Shown here piece by piece: positions 18,189-25,694 of a stretch of 45,915 nucleotides of DNA. The notes under the pieces were generated by a model, which had not been told where the DNA came from, did not search any database, and saw only the letters and a program-made list of their open reading frames with translations. Within the stretch, counting starts at the first letter, position 1. Each line of letters begins with the position of its first letter. The stretch is from NCBI GenBank assembly GCA_946480815.1, contig CAMLLB010000029.1, positions 1-45,915 on the forward strand, read 5' to 3'. This DNA is from an uncultured Flavobacteriales bacterium (GTDB taxonomy: Bacteria; Bacteroidota; Bacteroidia; Flavobacteriales; Crocinitomicaceae). The position numbers and the translations under genes are program-made.

Positions 18189-18569
18189 ATGATACAGCGA
18201 GATAAAATTTTTAGCAGCTTTTCGGCTGAAGACACGGATGAGGCATACTTCTTTTATAAAAATGTGCTTGGACTGGAGGTAGAGAAGGGAGAAATGTCGA
18301 TGTTGACAATTCACATCAATTCCGGGATGAAAGTCATTATCTATCCGAAACAGGATCATGTTCCGGCTACATTTACCGTTTTGAATATTCCGGTTACGGA
18401 TATTGATGATGCTGTAAACGAACTCAACAAGAAAGGAGTTTCTTTTCTTCAATACGATATGCCGTATATCAAAACCGACTCGAAAGGAATTTCACGTGGT
18501 GAACATGGACCGGCTATGGCCTGGTTTACTGATCCGTCAAAGAACATCATTTCCCTGATGCAGGAATAG
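18189..18569 (+). CDS. VOC-family (glyoxalase/bleomycin-resistance type) protein
   Basis: The 126-aa protein has a single vicinal-oxygen-chelate module with the usual opening (FSAEDTDEAYFFYKNVLGL), EVEKGEMSML, and a closing GPAMAWFTDPSKNIISLMQ strand. The family covers glyoxalase, thiol transferases and antibiotic-binding proteins, and no substrate can be assigned. It follows the acyl-CoA dehydrogenase by 48 nt and may be cotranscribed. Confidence 0.85.
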   Translation: MIQRDKIFSSFSAEDTDEAYFFYKNVLGLEVEKGEMSMLTIHINSGMKVIIYPKQDHVPATFTVLNIPVTDIDDAVNELNKKGVSFLQYDMPYIKTDSKGISRGEHGPAMAWFTDPSKNIISLMQE

Positions 18570-18598
18570 GTATAAAAACAGTAAAATTCAAAAGAATG

Positions 18599-18625
18599 TG
18601 TAAATCCTTTGAAGGAAAGTGTAAA
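18599..18625 (+). promoter_or_regulatory. Bipartite motif copy A, upstream of the crp-like gene
   Basis: TGTAAA (18599-18604) and TGTAAA (18620-18625) at a 21-nt offset, with TCC after the first box. This is one of five such sites in the window. It can be read as an unusual -35/-10 promoter or as a direct-repeat operator. It heads leader/ncRNA candidate A. Confidence 0.6.
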
Positions 18626-18728
18626 GAGTGACCAAGGATGAGTAAGTAATTTAGTCCTATCAAGAGTTGTAGTAGCACAATATTTTGGTTTAAGTTTTTT
18701 AGGTTAAGAGGGGCTTCGGCCCCTTTTT
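18626..18728 (+). ncRNA. Candidate small RNA or attenuated leader, copy A
   Basis: The stretch begins after the bipartite motif and ends in a GGGGC-TTCG-GCCCC hairpin (18710-18723) with a T5 tail. Just before the hairpin is TTAGGTTAAG, a box shared with three similar intergenic elements. The Crp-like ORF begins 91 nt after the tail. It could be a free ~100-nt RNA or a terminator-controlled leader. Confidence 0.55.
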
Positions 18729-18818
18729 CATGTACTTAACTTATATTTCTGTTTTATAAATTAATCTTACTTCATCTTTTTTTTCCGATTTTCACGGAAA
18801 CATTGTCAATACTACTAG

Positions 18819-19424
18819 ATGGAGAAAATTATTGAAATCCTTTACCACATTATTCAATCTGCAAGTGGAGAGGATTCTGCAAACAGTATTTTCAGTTTAT
18901 CGGAAGGGGCACAACTTGCATTTTTTAATTTACTGCAACGAAATGAATACCCAAAAGGAGCTATTTTGAACACCCCCGGAAAAGCTGCAGAAGAAGTGTA
19001 CATTATTGAGCAGGGATTGATCTGTAATTACATGTCGGTTGATGGGAAAGAAATCGGTGCCGGATTTTACGCAGAAGGTGGAATAGGAGGTGACATTATT
19101 AGTTTTTTGACACGCAATCCATCCAAAAGAACGGTGAAAGTTATGGAACCTGCTGTGGTTTGGACCATTAATCATGCCGAATTGGAAAATTTCTACCGGA
19201 ATTTTGCCGAAGCAGAGCGGATCGGGCGTTTGTTGTATAACTATGTGATCCTGGTCCAGCAAAACCGGATCGAGGATTTGGTTTCTGATTCTGCCCAGAT
19301 CCGTTACCGTAAATTACAGGAACGCTTCCCGAGGATCATTCACCGGTTGCCACTTCAATTCGTTGCCACTTTTTTGGGAATTACCCAGGAAACACTCAGC
19401 AGGATCCGGGCCCAAAAGGATTAA
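18819..19424 (+). CDS. Crp/Fnr family transcriptional regulator
   Basis: The 201-aa protein has a cyclic-nucleotide-binding fold in residues ~15-135 (GAILNTPGKAAEEVYIIEQGLI, GAGFYAEGGIGGDIISFLT) and a C-terminal helix-turn-helix (LPLQFVATFLGITQETLSRIRAQ). The wing is very short, as in many Bacteroidota Crp-like regulators. No Fe-S cysteines of Fnr are present, so an oxygen sensor of that type is unlikely; the effector cannot be told. The 250-nt upstream region holds motif copy A and a hairpin, so its expression may be tied to the same regulon as the cyanophycin genes. Confidence 0.88.
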   Translation: MEKIIEILYHIIQSASGEDSANSIFSLSEGAQLAFFNLLQRNEYPKGAILNTPGKAAEEVYIIEQGLICNYMSVDGKEIGAGFYAEGGIGGDIISFLTRNPSKRTVKVMEPAVVWTINHAELENFYRNFAEAERIGRLLYNYVILVQQNRIEDLVSDSAQIRYRKLQERFPRIIHRLPLQFVATFLGITQETLSRIRAQKD

Positions 19425-19492
19425 GTTCCTTTTTTTTGACATTTTCAAGAGCGAATTTGATAAATGTCAAATGATAAAATACCCTTTTACGA

Positions 19493-19500
19493 TATTTTTG
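19493..19500 (+). promoter_or_regulatory. Candidate -7 promoter box before the T9SS esterase
   Basis: TATTTTTG (19493-19500) matches TAnnTTTG and lies 14 nt before the chosen ATG at 19515. It is downstream of the alternative ATG at 19464, which supports the later start. No well-spaced TTTG box is evident, so confidence is low. Confidence 0.35.
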
Positions 19501-19514
19501 TCAAAAACCAGAAA

Positions 19515-20660
19515 ATGAAAAAACTATCTACTCTTTTAATGGCAATAAGCGCTCTTGCTTTTGTCAAACCTACTTCTGCCCAATGGCAAAATAAAAGTTT
19601 TACACACCAGGGAAATGTACGCCAATACCGCGTGTATAAATCTCCGAATTACTCTGCTTCTCAACCGGCATCATTGGTACTTACCTTGCATGGTTTGGGT
19701 GATAATATGACTAATTTCAGTGGGATTGGGATGAATTATGTGGCGGATACTGCAAATATTATTGTGGTTGTTCCACAGGCGATGACCGATCAGCTGGCGG
19801 GAACAGCCTGGAACTCAGGTGCTGGAATGATGGGATATTTCCCGAATTCGTCGATCAATGACGTGGCGTTTATTGATGATCTGCTGGATACGATCCAGGC
19901 AAATTATGCGATCAATTCGAATCGTGTCTATGTCTGTGGATTTTCCATGGGCGGATTTATGACCAATCGTTTGGCAGTGGCATTGAATCACCGGTTTACA
20001 GCTTTTGCTACCGTTTCCGGAACTTTCGGGACAGGATTACCAAGTTATGATCCGAATGGTGCCGTACGAATTGCACATTTCCATGGTACAACGGACCAAA
20101 CAGTTCCTTATGCCGGAAATGCGAGTGGGATCGGTGCAGATTCGTTAGTGAATTTTTGGGTACAAAACGATCAATGTAATCCGACTCCTCAGCATATTTC
20201 AGTTCCGGATACACAAAGTGATGGCTACACGATCGACCATTACATCTATTCCGGTGGTCAAAGTAACACTTCAGTTGAGTTTTACAAGGTTAACGGGGCC
20301 GATCATGTATGGTTAACACCTGCGAATGATATTTTCTACACAACGGAAATCTGGAAATTCTTTAACAAATACCAGCAAGGGCCAATTACCGCTTCCGTGA
20401 CTGAAATCCAATCGGAAAAAGTGTATGAGGTATTCCCTAATCCTGCTTCAGATGAACTTTGGATCAAAGGAGGGAACAGTTCCAAATTAAATATCACGCT
20501 TGCCGATTTGACGGGTAAATTGATTCTATCCGGTTCGCAGTTGACAACGAACGGCCTGGCAGCTCTATCATTAAAAGAATTGCACCTCAAAAAAGGGTCG
20601 TATATCCTGACGATCAGTTCTGAAAGCGGCAGTGAAAAAATACAACTGGTATTGCAATAG
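19515..20660 (+). CDS. Secreted PHB-depolymerase/LpqC-type esterase with T9SS sorting domain
   Basis: Taken from the ATG at 19515 the product is 381 aa and opens with a signal peptide (MKKLSTLLMAISALAFVKPTSAQ). An upstream ATG at 19464 would bury this signal. The catalytic domain (residues ~25-285) has LVLTLHGLGDN, VYVCGFSMGGFMTNRLA with nucleophile Ser144, HFHGTTDQTVPY and GADHVW, giving a Ser-Asp-His triad. The last ~75 residues are a T9SS sorting domain (VYEVFPNPASDELWI). By family it cleaves ester bonds in polymers such as polyhydroxybutyrate or feruloylated polysaccharide, outside the cell. Confidence 0.85.
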   Translation: MKKLSTLLMAISALAFVKPTSAQWQNKSFTHQGNVRQYRVYKSPNYSASQPASLVLTLHGLGDNMTNFSGIGMNYVADTANIIVVVPQAMTDQLAGTAWNSGAGMMGYFPNSSINDVAFIDDLLDTIQANYAINSNRVYVCGFSMGGFMTNRLAVALNHRFTAFATVSGTFGTGLPSYDPNGAVRIAHFHGTTDQTVPYAGNASGIGADSLVNFWVQNDQCNPTPQHISVPDTQSDGYTIDHYIYSGGQSNTSVEFYKVNGADHVWLTPANDIFYTTEIWKFFNKYQQGPITASVTEIQSEKVYEVFPNPASDELWIKGGNSSKLNITLADLTGKLILSGSQLTTNGLAALSLKELHLKKGSYILTISSESGSEKIQLVLQ

Positions 20661-20675
20661 CCTAAAAATAAAAAA

Positions 20676-20705
20676 GCCCTGACATTTATTGTCGGGGCTT
20701 TTTTT
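20676..20705. terminator. Intrinsic terminator after the T9SS esterase
   Basis: GCCCTGAC (20676-20683) pairs with GTCGGGGC (20691-20698) with one G-T pair, followed by T7. The preceding A run allows leftward use for the outer-membrane protein ending at 20726. Confidence 0.88.
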
Positions 20706-20725
20706 ATTGTTCACTATCTCACTGC

Positions 20726-21337
20726 CTACAACCCGAACGCCAATCCAAGCTGTACTCCGAAATGTGAATTGTATTGATTACTGCGGATGGTTGTGAAGCC
20801 TGTGTAATAATTAAAATCCGTGTTCAGCCACATATTGGTTGCCAATTTCCAGTTGAAACCAAGAGAAGCATTTAACCCGATATCGAATTTATTGTAAAAG
20901 GAAGTAACGTCTGTTGACCCGGTTGTACTCGGATCGCTGTCTGCATCAATGAGGAACCCAAGGGATGGCCCCAGGGTAATTTTCGGGCGAAAATCATTCT
21001 CAAAATCCCCGAAATAATAGGCGAGTTTCAACGGTACACGAATATATTGCAACGTAAGATCCCCTTCAACACCGCTACTTTCAACACGTGCCCCTTCCAT
21101 TGACCACAGCACATCTGCGGCAAAACCCCAATGTTTGCGGGAACTGTAGTTTAAAATTACACCGGCACTCCAATTAGGTTTGAAGATATCCGTTCCAACT
21201 GTATTCCGGATACCCGTATGCCCGAAACCAATAGCCGGTCCCAGTGAAAATGTTTTGGTTTTTTCCGCGGGTTCTCCCTGGGAAAATGCTGCGGAAAACG
21301 TGACCAGTGCCGCAGCTATCATTAAAATCTTTTTCAT
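20726..21337 (-). CDS. Outer-membrane beta-barrel protein, PorT/OmpX-like size
   Basis: The 203-aa protein has a signal peptide (MKKILMIAAALVTFSAAFSQ) and alternating hydrophobic strands that end in a C-terminal aromatic strand (FGVQLGLAFGL). Blocks such as SAGVILNYSSRKHWGFAADV, VPLKLAYYFG and NTDFNYYTGFTTI fit an eight-stranded barrel of the outer-membrane beta-barrel (PF13568) type. It is monocistronic and is probably a pore or structural protein. No ligand can be assigned. Confidence 0.85.
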   Translation of the reverse strand: MKKILMIAAALVTFSAAFSQGEPAEKTKTFSLGPAIGFGHTGIRNTVGTDIFKPNWSAGVILNYSSRKHWGFAADVLWSMEGARVESSGVEGDLTLQYIRVPLKLAYYFGDFENDFRPKITLGPSLGFLIDADSDPSTTGSTDVTSFYNKFDIGLNASLGFNWKLATNMWLNTDFNYYTGFTTIRSNQYNSHFGVQLGLAFGL

Positions 21338-21445
21338 ATCTGATCATTTATGATTACAAATTAAAGGTGGCTGAAATGGCCAGTATTTCTGTTATATTCA
21401 AATTTCACAAGCTTACATAACTCACAGTTTTGGCTTTTTTTTGCA

Positions 21446-21601
21446 ATGCAAAAAACGGATGTCCCATTTCTCCAAGTTTATCTGTCATTTTCACACGAAT
21501 TTTGTGGCTGGATTACCTGGATTTTGGAAACATTGGAAGATGGAATGATGGAGAGATTAGTTAGTGAGGTGGATAAATTTGCAAAATACCAGTTAAAATA
21601 G
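21446..21601 (+). CDS. Possible 51-aa hypothetical protein
   Basis: An ATG-to-TAG frame reads MQKTDVPFLQVYLSF... and ends ERLVSEVDKFAKYQLK. It has no family that I recognise, no signal peptide and no clear promoter. The helical, charged C-terminus looks protein-like, but the frame may be chance in a 666-nt intergenic region. Confidence 0.25.
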   Translation: MQKTDVPFLQVYLSFSHEFCGWITWILETLEDGMMERLVSEVDKFAKYQLK

Positions 21602-22003
21602 AAGGTGTGGTTAACAGGAAACGTCCCGATAAACGATTTGTAAAACAGAAAGGTTTACAACCAAAGCATATTTATAGTAAACCATTTTATTAATTGGTTT
21701 ACTCCAAATCACCACAAAATCATTGAAACGATAGAATTTATGTAATCCGGAAAGGCGTTGTGATATTAGCTAATGATATATCACCACTCAAATTGGAAAC
21801 GAATTAACTAAAAGGTTTACAAACTAAAACATGAGATTCTTTTATTACCTCCTGATCCCTTGCAGAAAGCGGAAATGATCACCTAAATGTGAATTCCATA
21901 ATACAAACCGGGCGATTCGTATCTGCTTCCTGTTTTTTATTTCGGCCGTTTCTCCGTTTAATCGTTTTTTGGATTAGTTTTAAGGTGAATTAAACCATTA
22001 TTT
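21602..22003. other. Long intergenic region before the 207-aa R-body-associated gene
   Basis: This stretch contains two AAAGGTTTACAA boxes (near 21650 and 21812) and a degenerate relative of the bipartite motif (TTATGTAATCC then TTGTGAT, near 21739-21763, one base short and with altered spacing). No coding frame with family character is visible. It probably controls the gene at 22004. Confidence 0.45.
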
Positions 22004-22627
22004 ATGAACGCTATTAAACTGAATTTCATTAACAAATCGAATGACACAAATGACAATAGAATAGTTATCTTCCAACAAAATGTTGCAGAAGGTTTCGGAG
22101 ACTCGGCAGTAGCATGGAAAGTCATTCAGAATTGCGGACGATTGGAGAACCATCCGTTCACGTACCCGATAAACATCGAGGTGTCAGTTGGTGATTCTTA
22201 TGGAAACTTCACTCCTCAGCTTACTGCTTACGATTCACAGGCATTTGACATGATCAAATCTGTTTCAGGAGATATGCTTCAATTGTCAGCAACTCCTGCT
22301 GCAAGCCCAAGTGAAGTTGAGGTAAGAAACAAATTAGATATGGGGGCTATCAGCGCGAACTGTTATCGTAACGGAAGATTACTTGCTACTAAAACAGGTT
22401 TGGCACCGGGGCAAAAAGCGGTGTTCGAATTTCAACCGCGTATTTACATCGGGGTAATTTCTCAGATCGAGGAAGGTGATGTGATGAATTCAGCAATCAT
22501 TTCTCAGGTTAACACAGAAATCAACTTATTGGGTATCACAAGTGCAGATATCGTAATGACAGGAGGCGGACCAGGCGATTCATCAACTCCATTCAACTTC
22601 ACATTGGAAAATATCAATCAAGGATAA
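22004..22627 (+). CDS. Putative R-body-associated protein (often mislabelled LigA-like)
   Basis: The 207-aa protein has no signal peptide or membrane segment. It begins MNAIKLNFINKSNDTND, with VVIFQ-type strands (RIVIFQQNVAEGF), AWKVIQNCG, SYGNFTPQLTAYDSQAF, and ends IVMTGGGPGDSSTPFNFTLENI. From memory, this family is found near RebB genes in other bacteria and is often misannotated as an aromatic ring-opening dioxygenase. There is no catalytic motif here. The RebB gene is 14 kb away, so a role in R bodies is inferred from family association only. Confidence 0.6.
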   Translation: MNAIKLNFINKSNDTNDNRIVIFQQNVAEGFGDSAVAWKVIQNCGRLENHPFTYPINIEVSVGDSYGNFTPQLTAYDSQAFDMIKSVSGDMLQLSATPAASPSEVEVRNKLDMGAISANCYRNGRLLATKTGLAPGQKAVFEFQPRIYIGVISQIEEGDVMNSAIISQVNTEINLLGITSADIVMTGGGPGDSSTPFNFTLENINQG

Positions 22628-22739
22628 TCTAAATAGGGTGTAGAATTAGTTAGCTGTTTTGTACCTTTTCAACTTTAAGGATTGAATTGGAAAGATCAAC
22701 AGTTCAGTAAGCTGTGCCGGCTCCAAATAGTATGAATTA

Positions 22740-22766
22740 TGTAAATCCTTTAAGAAGAATTGTAAG
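22740..22766 (+). promoter_or_regulatory. Bipartite motif copy B, upstream of the first cyanophycinase
   Basis: TGTAAA (22740-22745) and TGTAAG (22761-22766) at a 21-nt offset. The preceding 16 bases, AATAGTATGAATTATG, are identical to those at copy F (41404-41419). It heads leader candidate B. Confidence 0.65.
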
Positions 22767-22873
22767 CTCTTATGGCCGGATGGACTTTAACTTAGCTGTG
22801 ATGTATTTAGTTGGTAATGTAGGAAAACCAAGTTAGGAGTTAGGTAGATTGAGGGGGCAATAGCCCCTTCTTT
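22767..22873 (+). ncRNA. Candidate small RNA or attenuated leader, copy B
   Basis: The stretch ends in GTTAGGTAGATTG followed by a GGGGC-AATA-GCCCC hairpin (22854-22867) and a T-rich tail. The cyanophycinase ATG is 57 nt further on. It shares the layout and the GGTTA-type box with copies A, D and E. Confidence 0.55.
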
Positions 22874-22929
22874 ATCTGTTATGATTCCTGGAATTTCGCT
22901 TCATTTCAGAAACATATAAAGCAGAAATC

Positions 22930-23808
22930 ATGAATCAGCAGACTATTCCAAAAGGTAGATTATTAATCATTGGCGGAGCTGAAGACAAAGGGGTAGAGAA
23001 ACTTCCCATGCAATCTGATAATCCAAATTTTGAGGAAATGGAGATCCTGAAGTGCCTGGTAACGGGTAAAATGAGTAACCCGCGAATCGAGGTGATAACC
23101 ACTGCTTCAAATGAACCTGAAAAACAAAAAAGGGCATACCGGCGTGCATTTGATAAGATCGGGTATAAAAATATCGGGTTCATCAATATACAGGATAAAA
23201 AAGAAGCCCGAAAGGAAGAGTTTGTTGATCGGGTAAAAAAAGCGAAAACAGTTTTGTTTGCCGGTGGAGACCAGTTAAAACTATCAACGATATTGGGAGG
23301 AACTGTATTTTCTGATGCGATCAGGGATAAGTATTTTACTGACAAAGATTTTACGGTTGCAGGGACAAGCGCAGGGGCTGCAGTAATTCCTGAAGTAATG
23401 ATCCAGAGAGGAGGTTCCTATGAAGCATTGATCGAATCTGATCTTAAGACCGGGGGCGGAATTGGTTTGGTGGAAGGATGTATTATCGATACTCATTTTA
23501 TCAAACGCGGTCGGTTTAGCAGGCTGGCTCATTCAATCATACGTAATCCGGGACATATTGGGATCGGGTTGGGAGAAGATACGGCCATTGTTATTAAAAA
23601 AGGGCATGAGGCCGAATGTTTGGGATCAGGGATGGTTGTTATAATTGATGGCAGGGTTATTGAAGAAACAAATATCAATGAAGCAGAGGATGATTCTGCT
23701 GTTTATGTAGACAATCTGAGGGTACATTTACTGGTTAAAGGGTGTAAATTCGATCTGCTGACATATCAATTGGAGTATCCCAAACGGAAAAGGAAATTAC
23801 TGGCTTAG
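22930..23808 (+). CDS. cphB: Cyanophycinase, stand-alone copy
   Basis: The 292-aa serine hydrolase (peptidase family S51) cleaves the beta-Asp-Arg storage polymer cyanophycin to dipeptides. It shows PKGRLLIIGGAEDKG at the N-terminus, FAGGDQLKL, the nucleophile motif GTSAGA with Ser147, IDTHFIKRGRFSRL and GIGLGEDTA. There is no signal peptide, so it acts in the cytoplasm. It is related to the copy at 28342. It has its own promoter region (motif B plus hairpin) and lies 2.8 kb before cphA. A terminator follows. Two intracellular cyanophycinases suggest separate control of mobilisation. Confidence 0.93.
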   Translation: MNQQTIPKGRLLIIGGAEDKGVEKLPMQSDNPNFEEMEILKCLVTGKMSNPRIEVITTASNEPEKQKRAYRRAFDKIGYKNIGFINIQDKKEARKEEFVDRVKKAKTVLFAGGDQLKLSTILGGTVFSDAIRDKYFTDKDFTVAGTSAGAAVIPEVMIQRGGSYEALIESDLKTGGGIGLVEGCIIDTHFIKRGRFSRLAHSIIRNPGHIGIGLGEDTAIVIKKGHEAECLGSGMVVIIDGRVIEETNINEAEDDSAVYVDNLRVHLLVKGCKFDLLTYQLEYPKRKRKLLA

Positions 23809-23819
23809 TTAAAAAAGTA

Positions 23820-23846
23820 AGGGCTGTCTATTTCGGACAGCCCTTT
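23820..23846. terminator. Intrinsic terminator after cyanophycinase 1
   Basis: AGGGCTGTC pairs with GACAGCCCT across a short loop (23820-23844), flanked by A-rich and T-rich sequence. It lies between the convergent cyanophycinase and DUF2383 genes. Confidence 0.85.
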
Positions 23847-23890
23847 ATGAATAGTGTTTAAGAACAAGGTTATACCTGTATCTCAGGCAA

Positions 23891-24355
23891 TCAAGCGGCA
23901 TTATTGGCAGCATCACGTAATTGCTTGATCTTATCGTGTCCTGATTTGATCTTTGAGAATTGTTCTTTTACAAGCAATAAATATTCCGTTCCGTTCAAAG
24001 CATCACTGTCAATTTCCGTTTGGTAAGTTTTCACGGCCGCATCTTCTCCGAATTCACATGAATTCAGGATAGCCTTTCGATCTTTACTCGTAAGAGCGGA
24101 TTTGATGTCCATCCATACACGGTAAAGTTTTCCCGAAACGGTAGTGCCTTCAACCGGAGTTCCTCCCAGTTTGGTAATTTCCTGTACCAATTCACGCCGG
24201 CATTCCTGGCTGGTTGTCATCATTTCTGAAAAAACACTTTTCAGGTCGTTCTGGTCTGTTTCCTGCGAAGCTGTCAAATACCCCTGGATACGGTCATTAT
24301 TGATCTGTACCAGGTTGTTTAAACAGTCTATGATCTCTTGGTTATTTGTTCCCAT
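23891..24355 (-). CDS. DUF2383 (PA2169-type) four-helix-bundle protein
   Basis: The 154-aa protein is all helix, with the DUF2383 opening IIDCLNNLVQINNDRIQGYLTAS, a central VFSEMMTTSQECRRELVQEI helix and a GKLYRVWMDIKSAL helix. These ferritin-like bundles are common in stress-gene clusters of soil bacteria. Acidic residues occur in several helices, but a metal site cannot be confirmed. Another ferritin-like gene (DUF4142) precedes it on the same strand 130 nt away. Function unknown; a stress or envelope role is inferred. Confidence 0.85.
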   Translation of the reverse strand: MGTNNQEIIDCLNNLVQINNDRIQGYLTASQETDQNDLKSVFSEMMTTSQECRRELVQEITKLGGTPVEGTTVSGKLYRVWMDIKSALTSKDRKAILNSCEFGEDAAVKTYQTEIDSDALNGTEYLLLVKEQFSKIKSGHDKIKQLRDAANNAA

Positions 24356-24485
24356 TTTGCTTGTGTTTTATGTGTTATTATTTATTTTTTTGAGAGCCAG
24401 GGCTTAAAGAGTCATGAGACAGGACGAGTCTTATCCTAAAGCCTCCCTGATTCATGAAGTCCGCCCTTGACTCTTGGTTCCTGAC

Positions 24486-25082
24486 TCACTTCATTTCTTT
24501 ACTTTTATCCTTGCAGATATTGGAGTTTTCAAGATGCGCGCGCAGAGACGGAAGCATAGATGTTGCCCAGTTGCGAATATCCGGATCTTCTGCATTGGAA
24601 GAAGCATTCTCAAATTTGCGGATCGCAGCTTTATGTCCTCTGACCATCATGCTGCAATACTCTTTATCGAAATTCATTCCTTTTTCTTCAACGAGGTCAT
24701 CATAGGCATCCTGTCCGTCTTCGGTTAAAACTTCCGGGATAGTGATTGATTTACTGTCGGCCAGCGCTTTCAATTCGTTCATGGCTGCCGTATGCTCTTT
24801 CACCATCATCTTACCCAGGGCCTTGGTATCTTCCATCATCCCTTTTTGCTGCGCCAGTTCTCCCAGTTTGATCTCTTCCAGATTAATTGCCGCGGCTTCT
24901 ACTAAGAAATTTGCATCCTTTTCAGATTTTCTGTCCTCAAAACGCTCTTCGTTCTGATCTTCTGCGATCTCCTTCGGATCATCCGGATTGTTGTTTCCAC
25001 AGGCATGGATAATGAATAATCCCAAACTCAATCCTCCTAAATAAGCTAAACTTCTTCTTGCTGTTATTCTTACACTTTTCAT
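24486..25082 (-). CDS. DUF4142 ferritin-like lipoprotein
   Basis: From the ATG at 25082 the protein is 198 aa and starts with a lipoprotein signal (LGLFIIHAC). An ATG at 25130 would add 16 residues in front. The mature protein has a low-complexity acidic linker, then the DUF4142 helix bundle: NFLVEAAAINLEEIKLGELAQQ, then MMVKEHTAAMNELKALADS and NFDKEYCSMMVRGHKAAIRKFENAS. DUF4142 is a predicted ferritin-like bundle with conserved His and Glu, and HTAAMNEL and GHKAAI carry such His residues. It probably works at the periplasmic side of a membrane. Confidence 0.88.
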   Translation of the reverse strand: MKSVRITARRSLAYLGGLSLGLFIIHACGNNNPDDPKEIAEDQNEERFEDRKSEKDANFLVEAAAINLEEIKLGELAQQKGMMEDTKALGKMMVKEHTAAMNELKALADSKSITIPEVLTEDGQDAYDDLVEEKGMNFDKEYCSMMVRGHKAAIRKFENASSNAEDPDIRNWATSMLPSLRAHLENSNICKDKSKEMK

Positions 25083-25130
25083 GATCATTATTTTTTTGGT
25101 TACAGATATATTGTTAGACCCACATATCAA

Positions 25131-25550
25131 GCAAAGCGCTATTAGTGAGAGAACTAAAATTCAGAAGCTTTGGAAAAAATCCTGTTACACTTAACTGTTG
25201 AAAATTTGCACTATTCACACTTTATACCATTCCGAATTCCGAGTTATGAATTCCGGATTAGCAGGATTCTCAAAGGGTTGATGGCTTTAACGAAAGGAAT
25301 ACAATCCAGTATTCCATTTCTTTCCGAAATGTATGTTTTAGCTTTTTTTAATAGAAAATAATGCCGACTCGATTCCTCTTGCGGGATTGTTCTCGATACA
25401 TCCCACATGGTCAGTTCGGGTTCTATCTGCCACAGCAGATAGCGTATCGAGAACGGCAAGTGGGATACTCGAACGGACCATCCGGCATAGGATATTGGAA
25501 AGCTCCTTAACTGACCTTTTGACTCTTAAAAAAATACAATTATAGGATTT
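25131..25550. other. Intergenic region holding a nested palindromic element
   Basis: The part at 25361-25488 is a nested inverted repeat, listed separately. The rest is AT-rich, and I see no gene or clear promoter in it. Confidence 0.5.
25361..25488. repeat. Nested palindromic (REP/BIME-like) element 1
   Basis: Outer ATGCCG (25361-25366) pairs with CGGCAT (25483-25488). GTTCTCGATAC (25389-25399) pairs perfectly with GTATCGAGAAC (25444-25454). A central stem CTATCTG (25423-25429) pairs with CAGATAG (25436-25442). The segment GTGGGATACTCGAA resembles GTGGGGCACTCGAA in the element at 35504-35614, suggesting a dispersed repeat family. Confidence 0.65.
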
Positions 25551-25551
25551 A

Positions 25552-25578
25552 TGTAAATCGACCGAAGAATTGTGTAAG
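25552..25578 (+). promoter_or_regulatory. Bipartite motif copy C, upstream of cphA
   Basis: TGTAAA (25552-25557) and TGTAAG (25573-25578) at a 21-nt offset, preceded by GGATTTA. It lies about 117 nt before the cphA start. Unlike A, B, D and E, no strong hairpin stands between it and the gene. Confidence 0.65.
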
Positions 25579-25694
25579 TAAGTAGTTTTTATACCACCCT
25601 ATTTTTACCTACGAGGCTGATGGGTATTGGGATACAGTCGTTTATAGATGCTTTTCGGTCTAAAAAATGGCACACACTATTTAATTAATAAATC

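Noticed and set aside
21830..21883. 15-codon ATG frame before the gene at 22004
   Set aside because: Too short, with no family or codon evidence and no attenuator structure, so I do not call a leader peptide.
22004..22627. Aromatic ring-opening dioxygenase
   Set aside because: No metal-ligand motif of such enzymes is present; that label is a likely database artefact.
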